A stretch of 64,000 nt of DNA from Tetragonia tetragonoides (lineage: Eukaryota; Streptophyta; Magnoliopsida; Caryophyllales; Aizoaceae), in contig CM076153.1 of NCBI GenBank assembly GCA_038025085.1, forward strand, positions 20,187,001-20,251,000. Reading direction: 5' to 3'. Positions 40,676 to 49,895 of this stretch are shown one piece after another. The position numbers were made by a program, and so were the translations under genes. Under the pieces are notes generated by a model. The model saw nothing but the letters and a program-made list of their open reading frames with translations, had not been told where the DNA came from and made no database searches. Position 1 is the stretch's first letter; every line of letters begins with the position of its first letter.

Positions 40676-41887
40676 TGAAATCATTGTGTCAAGCTCTCGA
40701 CTTTAAAAGAGCGCTTTTTGGGAGGCAACCCAAGTCTTCCGTGCTTTATTTAATTTTTGTTCAAAAAAAAAAAAAATGTTAAACAAACCTAAAAAAAAAA
40801 AAAAGAAAAAAAATATTTGTTTTTAGTTAGTTTTTCTTTCCTTATTTTGCTGTTTTATTTTTGTAGGTAATAAATCTGAGAACCCGCATCACTGTTCAAG
40901 CCTGACCATCCTCTTTTGAAGGCGTCATAGCACCTGACCAGGTGCGAGCACCTTGTGTCCTCTGTCTAGGCCACCTGACCAGGCGGCCTTTCTTTCTCAA
41001 ACCTTGCCTGACCGGGCGCCTGCAGGCCCCTCGCCACGAAGCTCAATCCACCATCACCACCGCACGCTCAGGCGGCCCGAGCGGGAAGCATCAGGTCCAC
41101 CACCGCCCGACCGGGCGGAATTTTGCTCTCCACCGCGCCCGATCGTGCGCCCTCCTCTCACCCTCACTGTACCACGCACCCGATCAGGCGGGATTACAGC
41201 CTAGAAACCGCCCGACCGGGCCCTGTTCTTGGCTCACTCAAGGGTCTCGAGCCCGTTCTCTCTCCACCCACAAATTACCAAAACCCCCAATCCCGTCTCT
41301 CACCTCTCGCCCCTCTCATTTACCTCCCCTCCTCTGTTCCTCTCTCTCTCCTCTTATCACCAAACTCGTCACAACTCCACAAGTACACCACCACTAATAT
41401 CAGCCGACCACCACCGAACCGAATTACCACCACCCACCTCAACCCCGCTCTTTTACTCTCTCTCTCTCCCTCAAAACCGCCACTACCACCTCTTATTCTC
41501 TACCACAAAGCAAAACCCCAAACCTCCGTTTGCCGGAACGCCGGCCTGAGCACCTGCTGCCTCAACCGCCCTTGCGGTTTTCCCCTCTGAATGAGTGGAT
41601 TTTGGTGTTTCGTTTTGTTCAACAAGAAGGATTTCTGCATCCTTCAACCAATTTCACCCACAATCGTGATTGACAAAATTGAGCAATTCAGACTTGTTTT
41701 ATCATTTGCTGAGTGACCAATCCTAAGCTTGGGGGACGTTTGTTGTAATCTGTCGAGAGTGACTGGTGATTCGTGATTATTTTGATTGGGATTTGGTGGT
41801 TGGATTTTGTTGTTGCTCTTCTAGTGTGAGTGGATTTTGAATTGTCGTGATAGTCGTCACTTGTGGACCCTTCTCGAACCTCACTAA
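40676..41887 (+). other. Athila pol-ORF spacer with palindrome array
   Basis: This 1.2 kb spacer has A-rich runs (40,762-40,812), a GC-rich palindrome array (40,930-41,223, listed separately) and a C-rich stretch to 41,590. An AAGCTTGGGGGACGTTT tract lies near 41,727. The proline-rich open frames here overlap the array in several frames and look non-coding. Confidence 0.6.
40930..41223 (+). repeat. Array of GACC-centred palindromes
   Basis: Seven copies of arm-GA(C/T)C-arm occur: 40,930 GCACCTGACCAGGTGC, 40,971 CCACCTGACCAGGCGG, 41,005 TGCCTGACCGGGCG, 41,103 CCGCCCGACCGGGCGG, 41,135 GCGCCCGATCGTGCGC, about 41,176 GCACCCGATCAGGCGG and 41,208 CCGCCCGACCGGGCCC. The first and fourth have perfect six-base arms. 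Confidence 0.85.
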
Positions 41888-43083
41888 ATGACCCGAACAA
41901 GAGCCAAAACCAAATTTAGCTCCTACCCCCGCTTCTACCCTCACCCGTCAAAAGCTGAAGGCTCCTAGCCAACCTCTTGCCCCACCCATTATTGATCTTG
42001 ATGGTATTCAATTTTGTAATCACGACCACTCCAAACAACTACAAAAAGCTTTTCACTCGCACCTTGCTCACCACAAAATTTTATGATCGTCCTTCGGTTG
42101 AAACTTTGGGTATTAGAGAGGATGTTGAGCGTTTGTTTAAGTGGTTAGGATGGACGGGATTTCTTGAGGTTCATGAGCTCATCTACCGTCGTGTTACTTT
42201 GGAGTTCTTGAGTACTGTGGCTATTAAGCCAAATCCGGACGATGATGACGTGAAACGTGCTATTACGTTCCAACTCATGAATAAGCCGTATGAGATGACT
42301 TATAAGCGGCTTAATGAAATTTTTGGTTGAATTGTCCCTCCCGATCGTTCTCACAATGATTATGTAGATGGTGCCTTTTGGCGTGCTCTCACTGGATAAA
42401 AGCCTTATAATTCACAAGTGGCAAAGGGTTCCCAAATTGTGAACCCCGCTCTCCGGTATGCTCACCAGATGCTTGTATATGCCATCTTTTTCAAAGGTGA
42501 TCTTGGTGGGGTACCTCAAGATGAGTTATTTTTCTTGTGGGCATTGACTAGAAATGAGCCTCGTATTGCCATTGACCCGGCGGCTTGGTTCGCTCATAGA
42601 ATTGTTCAAGTGCGGCAATCCACTGGGAAAATTCATTGTGGAGGCATGATTACTCATATTGCTCGTGACCTCCGCATCAAGCTTGATAACCTCCCATCCC
42701 TTGAGGGAAGCACCCGCATTGACATTGCTCAGTTGGACAACTCGCGGTTTCTTTGCCGCATCCCCTATGATCTGGCTAAATTTTGGTGGCTTGTGCGTGG
42801 TACGGGACTCATGACCTTACCCGACATATCACGCACCGCTTTGACCAATCTGGCTGACTACCTTGTCCCGGAGAGTGATGATGAGGCGATGTCAAATGAC
42901 ACGAGTGATGATGATGAATCCGAGGATAGTGACTTTGAAGAACCTCAATTCCTTTTGACGGTTCTTTTAGTGAAAGTGAATCGGAATGAGCTCATGTTGG
43001 AGCAGTTGTATGCAATCGAGGAGACTAAGGGCTCCTTTGCTCACCTTGACCCTCTCCCTCCTCGTCCAAGGGAGGCTCCGTGA
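41888..43083 (+). pseudogene. Athila ORF after pol (ATHILA ORF-1 / env-like position)
   Basis: From an ATG at 41,888 (MTRTRAKTKF) the same region reads through stops at about 41,968, 42,328 and 42,397 to a TGA-free stretch ending at 43,083. Words such as KKLFTRTLLTTKFYDRPSVE, LFKWLGWTGFLEVHELIYRR and ITFQLMNKPYEMTYKRLNEIF are typical of the ATHILA ORF-1 family, which lies between pol and the 3' LTR. The C terminus is acidic (SDDDESEDSDFEEPQ). No transmembrane segment is visible in the last 221 codons. Function is unknown in the family. Confidence 0.8.
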
Positions 43084-44667
43084 GTTTTCTCTCCTTCCCT
43101 CCCCTCTATATTGTAGTCCTTTCTCACATTGAGGACAATGTTCGTTTCAAGCTTGGGGGAGGTGATTTTGTTGATGTTTTGAGAAATGTGAATTGCATTG
43201 CATATAGTTTTTGTTATGTTTAGATTAGTTTTGCATTTTTTGTTTTCTTTTGTTTTGCATATAGTTTAGGTTTTAATTTCGCATGCATATAAAAAAAAAT
43301 CCAAAAAAACGTGTGAGATGTGATCCTTCAATGATGATTCTTGTTTTATTGTGAAAATCGAGAGGATTGACCCTTGTTCTTGTGGCAATGTGATTGAGCC
43401 TAAGTTTTACATAGCATGATTGTTGTTGCGATTCATGGTTTCTGGCATGTATGATGATGACTCTTGAATGTTGCATAGCTGAGTTGGATAGACCAAATTG
43501 ACCCGTGAGTTTTGAGCTTTCAAGACCGTGCATTACTACGGTTTATTGTGTTTTTCATGTGTGAAACTCTCTCTTAGTCATTGGTTTCTAGAACTCACCT
43601 TGGGGAGAGGCTTCTCAACCTCTCCGAAGGGAATTCATTTCTCTTTTCTCCGTCGAGTCCGCACTTGACATTGATTGAACGAGTTTGATTGAGGCATTCT
43701 TTGAATTTTAGCTCACTTAGCCAAATAAGCCTACCCTTGGCAATTTATCCCCTTGTGAACCACTTTGAGCCTTGCCTATTCTTTGCTTTCACCCGCATTA
43801 CAAGCCTTTTGACCGGAAAAACCATGTTTAACCCTTCATGAGACTTGTAGAGTAGAATTAGCTTTGGAGTCTATGTTACATTTCACAATGTGTAACTCCG
43901 TCGCTTGTGTAAGCTCTAGAAAGAATGGTTGAAATTCAAAGTTCGGTTCCAAAAAAAAAAAAAAAAAAAAAATCAGAAAAAGTTCAAAAGAAGAGGAAAA
44001 AAAAAAGCAAAAATAAAAATAAAAGGTTGAATTCTTGAAAGTGTGCTTGAATGAAGAGTATTTCAAAAGAGTTTGGTGATATTGGTTAGATGTTGCTTTT
44101 TGTTAGTCGGAGTTCCGCATTGTTTACCTTCATGCATGAGGTAAATTAATGATTTTTGCTCCACTACTTTCATGACATCCTTAGCCAACTATCCGAACGA
44201 ATTTGTCCTACCATTCAACCTTAAGCCTACGTTACAACCTATAAAAGTCCTCTTGACTCGTTTATATCAATTGTCCTTAGCGGAGGACATGTGAGACGAT
44301 AGGTGAGCATATGGTAAACCATGACTTTTGTGATGAGTATTGAGAGAAACCCACTTTGATTGTCAATTTTAAACACTTGAGTGTGAGTGTCCACTTACCT
44401 AAAGTGAGGGTCCTTCTACTTTGCTATGCTACATTCGAGAGTGCGTCTTGTGGTAAGATTGGATGTTTTGGATCGCTATTACATTATGTGCTATGTGAAT
44501 TCGAGAGGCTATGTCACTATTTTTCTTGACTTGGGTTAATTCTTTTGGCTTTGATGTTGCTTTTGAAACTTGGTCTGAGAAGGTGATCTCTTGTTCTTTG
44601 TTTTCCGATTCCCTTGTCTTGACGTGTTTTGCTTGGGGACAAGCAAAGACTTAAGCTTGGGGAAGTT
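43084..44667 (+). other. Athila 3' untranslated region and polypurine tract
   Basis: Non-coding sequence between the last ORF and the 3' LTR. AAGCTTGGGGGAGGTG occurs at about 43,150, and CTTAAGCTTGGGGAAGTT directly precedes the LTR at 44,668 and should be the polypurine tract. An A-rich block lies at 43,950-44,025. Confidence 0.7.
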
Positions 44668-46109
44668 TGATGAGTGCGTAAATTGAGCTATTATTCATGT
44701 GATAAACGCACTCATTTGATTGGTTTCATGGTAATTATATCATTTCTTTGTGAGATTTTATGATTATTGTGATAAAGATGACTGCTTGGGGTATGTTTGT
44801 GTTTGGATGTGTTTTTAGGACATTTTGAGACCCCGAGGCTTGGTAGAGACTTTGGAGATGATTTGGAGTCGCAATCGTCAAAGAAGAAGTCGATGAAGAT
44901 GCCTTAGAGAAAGCCATGCAAGAAGAGAAGTGCAAAAATGAAGTTCAAGGTAAAATTGCACTTGCATGACCATGCGAGTTTGAAGGCTAGACCTTGCATG
45001 ACCATGCAAGTAAGTAAGTGAGCTCAAGAAGGGTTGCACGACCATGCAACTTTCCTTCACATTTTCTGCACGACCATGCGAACTGCCATTTTCACGAGAA
45101 CTCATTCGTGACCTTTGCCATTCCATTAGCTTTTAATCCAAATCCGACTACGCTCATTTTGGGGGGTAATAAAAGGGGAGAGAACTCATCTCTTTGATCA
45201 TATCTTAGCACCCCATATTATCACAAACACTTTTATGCTTTCTAGAATATAATCAAACACTTTTAGTTTATTATAATTTGAAGAACAGTTTGCAAGTTTG
45301 GATTTCTCTTCAAGTTCTTGGAGTTTGCAATTGAAGCATCTTGGTTTATCTCTCTTCCCTATCTTTCTCTTCCCATCTCTAAATTTCTTTTACATTAATC
45401 TCAATTTAGTTTATGAATGTTCTTGATTTTGTTCTTGAATTGTAGTTCAATCATGCTCAATCTAGTTTTTATTATTTGCTTGTTCTTTAATATCATGAGT
45501 AAGTAAATTCCTTATCTAGGATTGATGTAGCCAAAGCTTGGTTCCTTGATGCCCTAATTTGTTTGATTAGCATGTTTTAGAATATTGTTGCGATCAATTG
45601 TTTGTGTGATTATCTATTTGTCAAACGACTAACTCATGTTCGAGAGAAACTTGTTAGTTGTCGGAACTCAAATAATTGACAAGATTGCCTAATCACGAGA
45701 GTAGCTTAGAAAGTCTTGGGATATTTGGAATTGTTATGATCTTAATGCTCGTGATTTAGCTTTATTCCATGAGAATAGGAGTTTGGTTATTTTAAGTGTA
45801 TTCTTTAACCGTCGAGAGGGGGTTCTTAGTGTCTTATAATTCCGTCCTTGCTTATATGTTCTATTTTACATGCTAGTTAAACTTATCATTTGCATCAAGG
45901 AATTATAGTGGAGGTGAAGTCAATCCTAGGTCTTAGTTCTTGATATCTTTTCATTGTTAATTTGCGTTCTTATTTGATAATTACAAAAATTCCAATTTTT
46001 AATCGCTTAGCTTGTTCAATTTAAGAAAAACTAGTATTTGGAATCGATAGCTCTTTGTGGTTCGATATTTTCATTACGAAGATATACCCGTGCACTTGCG
46101 GGCCTATCA
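44668..46109 (+). repeat. Athila 3' LTR, full length
   Basis: 1442 bases from TGATGAGTGC to GGCCTATCA. Four GACC-centred palindromes lie at 44,961, 44,993, 45,033 and 45,065. The TATA position reads TAATAAAAG (45,167). TG...CA ends and the preceding polypurine tract fix both boundaries. Confidence 0.88.
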
Positions 46110-46235
46110 TTCCATAGCAGTTATTTGCGCGCCAAAGTCCGTTATAAAAACAAGACTACTTTAAACCCACAGGTTTGCACATTTATACTTGGCCAAGTGG
46201 CATGCGCTCAAACCCGACCTAAGGTATGAGCAACG

Positions 46236-47230
46236 TTTTATTACCCTTTACTACTTATATTATTTCTAACGAAATATTTTTATTGTGTAACCTACAGCAT
46301 AGGGTTCCCCTTTGACTGAAAATCGAAGGACGTTTATTGTTTGACCTACAGCATAGGGTCACCTTTCGACCAAGGATCGAATTTTTTTTATCTCTTATCT
46401 TATTTCTAACGAAATATTTTATTGTGTAACCTACAGGGCTACAACATAGGGTTCCCCTTCGACTGAAAATCGAAGGACGTTTATTGTTTGACCTACACAT
46501 AGGGTCACCTTTCGACCAAGGATCGAAAGATTTTGATCTCTTATTTTTTTTCTAACGAAATATTTTTATTGTGTAACCTACAACATAGGGTTCCCCTTCG
46601 ACTGAAAATCGAATGACGTTTATTGTTTGACCTCCAGCATAGGGTCACCTTTCGACCAAGGATCGAAAGATTTTTATCTCTTATCTTATTTCTATAGAAA
46701 TATTTTATTGTGTAACCTACAGCAGAGGGTTCCCCTTCGACTGAAAATCGAAGGAGGTTTATTGTTTGACCTACAGCATAGGGTCACCTTTCGACCTAGG
46801 ATCGAAAGGTTTTTATCTCTTATCTTATTTCTAACGAAATATTTTATTGTGTAACCTACAGCATAGGGTTCCTATTTTCAAGAAAATCGAAGGACGTTTA
46901 TTGTTTGACCTACAGCATAGGGTCACCATTCGACCAAGGATCGAAAGATTTTTATCTCTTATTTTATTTCTAACGAAATATTTTTATTGTGTAACCTACA
47001 GCATAGGGTTCCCCTTCAACTGAAAATCGAAGGACGTTTATTGTTTGACCTACAGCATAGGGTCACCTTTCGACCAAGGATCGAAAGATTTTTATCTCCT
47101 ATTTTATTTCTAGCAAAATATTTTTATTGTGCAACCTACAGCATAGGGTTCCCCTTCGACTGAAAATCGGAGGACGTTGATTGTCCGACCTACAGCATAG
47201 GGACAAACTCTCGGTCAAATAAACCGAGAA
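46236..47230 (+). repeat. Two-phase hairpin tandem array (Tat 3' UTR type)
   Basis: About seven units of roughly 140 bases, each made of two related halves. Half A reads TAACCTACAGCATAGGGTTC and then CCTTCGA-CTGAAAA-TCGAAGG. Half B reads GACCTACAGCATAGGGTCAC and then CTTTCGA-CCAAGGA-TCGAAAG. Each half therefore ends in a seven-base stem with a seven-base loop. The array lies just before a Tat-type LTR and polypurine tract, where Ogre/Tat elements often carry tandem repeats. Confidence 0.88.
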
Positions 47231-47364
47231 ATTTATTGCTCTAAACATGATTGTTTATCTTAAACTGATTGTCACCTCACTCAGTTTTCCTGTTTTATTG
47301 CAGGTTTTGGCACATGAATACTTTGACCTTCGCTCTATTCGAGCTCGGCAAAAGTAGGGGCTTC

Positions 47365-47663
47365 TGTAGACACCAAACATTGCTCTATTCTGTGCCGCTA
47401 GCCAAAGGGGTTTGACCGCTTATAAGCCGCTTGCCAAGCGGCTTGACCGCTTGCCCTGCCGGTTTGGCCGCTCGTCCTAGCGGTTTGGCCGCCTGGACCT
47501 TTTCTCGCGGACGGCAAATTCGAGGCCCATTCGATTTCCGTGCCAAACCCTGGCAGTTCCTCCTCTTCTATATAAACAAACCTTAGGGTTCAGTTGAAGA
47601 GGTTGGTTTTTTGGTTGGCAGTTGGAGACTAGAGGTTAGCAGTTTCTCTCTCAAGGTGGGATA

Positions 47664-47716
<53 letters not shown>

Positions 47717-48424
47717 AAAACCCTAAATTCTAGTTCTACTCCTTCTTTAGGATTATCCCTAGCACCACAAAATAAACCTTCATACTTCATCAAGAGCATG
47801 AATTCAAGCAATACGACCCAATAAGTTCATTTTGAGCATCCAGGTAATCCAACCTGAGGGTTTTCCATAATATTTATTTTGCTTGTTATTACTGACGTTT
47901 TTGGTTTATGTGATATGTACATGCATGGCGCGTTTTGAGAAAAAGGGCTTGTATCAGGCCTAGTTAATGGATGAATGATTGTTTTAATTTTGTTATTTAT
48001 TGCTTTATTATGAATGAATCATGCTTGTTTGTGGATTGGTGGATGAATTATGTATTTGTTCTCTAAATTGCAGGTTTTAGCATGTTTATCGTCTCTTAGC
48101 AATAAAAGCATGTAATTTGATTAATTGTTAAAAGTGGTCACAATAATAATGCTTGTTCAAACCCATTAGTTAAAACTAGCAATTTGGACAAATTGAACCT
48201 TGTTTGGAACCGTAGCATTAATAATTATATTGAATCGATTAGTAAAGGCCGTTGTTGTTAACGGACGAGTTGGGTGCCTAACACCTTCCTAACTTGTACC
48301 TACGCCACCGAATTCATTTTTGAAGTCAATTTTTCCAATAGGGATTGGGGTGCACAGAAGTTGAGTTGACGTCTTTCTAGACTATCGACTTGATCTCCAA
48401 GGTTTCCAAATTACCTTATAATTT
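47365..48424 (+). mobile_element. T2 LTR (second Tat/Ogre-type family)
   Basis: Starts TGTAGACACCAAACATTGC after a polypurine tract (GCAAAAGTAGGGGC). It holds a palindrome block of AAGCGGCTTGACCGC type at 47,395-47,500, a TATA box TATATAAA at 47,569-47,576 and a (TC)n tract. The stretch GGGTGCCTAACACCTTCC near 48,268 is shared with T1. Immediately after, TGGCGACTTCCGACAATC resembles a Tat primer-binding site. No second T2 LTR is present. Confidence 0.75.
47667..47712. repeat. (TC)n microsatellite in the T2 LTR
   Basis: About 23 TC units in the transcribed part of the LTR, roughly 95 bases after its TATA box. Confidence 0.97.
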
Positions 48425-48611
48425 GGTGGCGACTTCCGACAATCTTAATCATGTCTTTGGTACAAAAATCTCTATGTGCATATACACTAAAAGATTCACA
48501 AAATTTGATCACCCAACGCGCTCTCCCAGGCTGTCCGGAAACCCGATCCCCGAAAGGAGGGTCGAGGAAGGGCATGCGGAAAAGAGGGAAGAAAAATACA
48601 GCAGCCTATAG
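48425..48611 (+). other. T2 primer-binding site and short leader
   Basis: TGGCGACTTCCGACAATC at 48,427 starts a 185-base leader fragment with CCCGATCCCCGAAAGGAGG. It ends abruptly at a T1 LTR. No coding sequence remains. Confidence 0.5.
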
Positions 48612-49895
48612 AAAAAAGTAATTTATAAACTTGAATGCTATTTTTGCTTGAATAGGTAAGATAAGGTCTCAAGTTTTTCCTCGATCGCTCCTTTACTCCA
48701 ATCCCATTCAATTGCCCCATTCAAGAGCTTTCCAACGACACCTCTCAGGCCTTTTTCCGACTTTCGGTCGCCATGTTGTGAACCAGGGGTAAAACCGTCT
48801 TTTACCATCCAAGGGTAAAATGGACTTTTCATATTTTTCGGAACACAAAATTCATCCGTAAAATAAAAGCAGACTGGATGTCGTCATTATGACGACATCC
48901 TGCTGGCTCATCACAGCCGTCAGCGGCTGTGAGCTGGGCCGCCAGCGGCGCTCATCAAGGCCGCTAGTGTAAGCGCCGCTGAGTAAAAATCCAGCGCTGC
49001 TAGCGGCGCTGATCCAGCCTCTGGCCCGACTCTTTTTTTGAACCCCAATTCAAAAATTCAACTCTTTTCAGCCGTCCAACCCTACTTCCCACGCCTATAA
49101 ATACGACCCTCCTCCCTCAGTTCAAAAGATACAGTTTACAGTTGACAACCTCTATTCTCAGGAGTATTGACACTGAGCACCCCCCTCTTTATTCCAAACT
49201 TGAGATCTTGTCTTTACTATTTTTGTCAAATATAGCCTACAGTTCAGGTACAAACTCTTGAGGGCTCAAATTAAATTACTTGCCTCATTGTTTATTTTCT
49301 AGTAGTCAAAATGTGGATATCATGCAAATCATGTCTTTTATTGCTTCCTAAATATTGTCCTTCCCAGTATGTCTAGTCGTTGCGATGCTCAATTTGTAAA
49401 TCGAATGCATGTCTAAACAAGGGTTAAAAATAAATGTTGTGATGCTTGTGATGAACCAATTAATAGGCTAAGTCTAGGTTGTTAATCCGGTTTGTGTAGG
49501 AATCATGTCTTTAAATTATTAAGCAAACTTGAGTTAGTAGAGGCCGTCACTAACGGGCGAGTTGGGTGCCTAACACCTTCCCACCTCGTACCTTCGCCCC
49601 TGAACCCGATATTCTTGGGTACTCATATGTTCTATATGAGCGGGAGTCTTTTTAAAAACATGATCAGTTCACTTATCGTGCTATTGGGTTGTCCCTTCGG
49701 ATTGTCCCTTCGGTTTTGTCCCTTCGATAAAATGCCGATAGTAGATTTGTGACCTCTTTCATGGTTTTTGATCAATTCAAGTCTTTTTCAAAACCTTTTC
49801 TAACTCGATGGTCCCTTGAACTTATCTAAAGACCCGAACTTACAAATTTTCTATAAGGACGCACTCTGTGGTCGTAGGAATCCCGGGTCCTTACA
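48612..49895 (+). mobile_element. T1 LTR copy b, 5' end trimmed
   Basis: Matches T1 copy a from AAAGTAATTTATAAACTTGAA onward; the first ~55 bases are missing. Palindromes lie at 48,895-49,015, the TATA box at 49,096-49,103 (TATAAATA), the conserved GTGCCTAACACCTTCCCACC near 49,567 and the end GGTCCTTACA at 49,895. No primer-binding site follows; - strand gag-protease sequence does. Confidence 0.85.

Larger units (their letters stand above)
36515..46109 (+). mobile_element. Athila-type Ty3-gypsy retrotransposon, internally deleted
   Basis: Two LTR copies in direct orientation begin TGATGAGTGCGTAAATTGAG at 36,515 and 44,668; the right one ends CCTATCA at 46,109. Between them are protease (partial), RT, RNase H, integrase and an Athila-type last ORF. 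The 5' LTR stops after about 700 of 1440 bases, and the rest of the LTR, the primer-binding site, gag and the start of protease are missing. Flanking bases are GTCCA on the left and TTCCA on the right, a near-match 5 bp target duplication. About 17 substitutions in the shared 690 LTR bases were counted by eye. Confidence 0.9.

Noticed and set aside
40942..41590. Three overlapping proline-rich open frames after pol
   Set aside because: They overlap one another in different frames over C-rich palindromic DNA, with no domain; more likely composition.
46236..47230. Could be a CRISPR-like array
   Set aside because: There are no unique spacers; both halves are repeats, and the setting is a plant retroelement 3' UTR.
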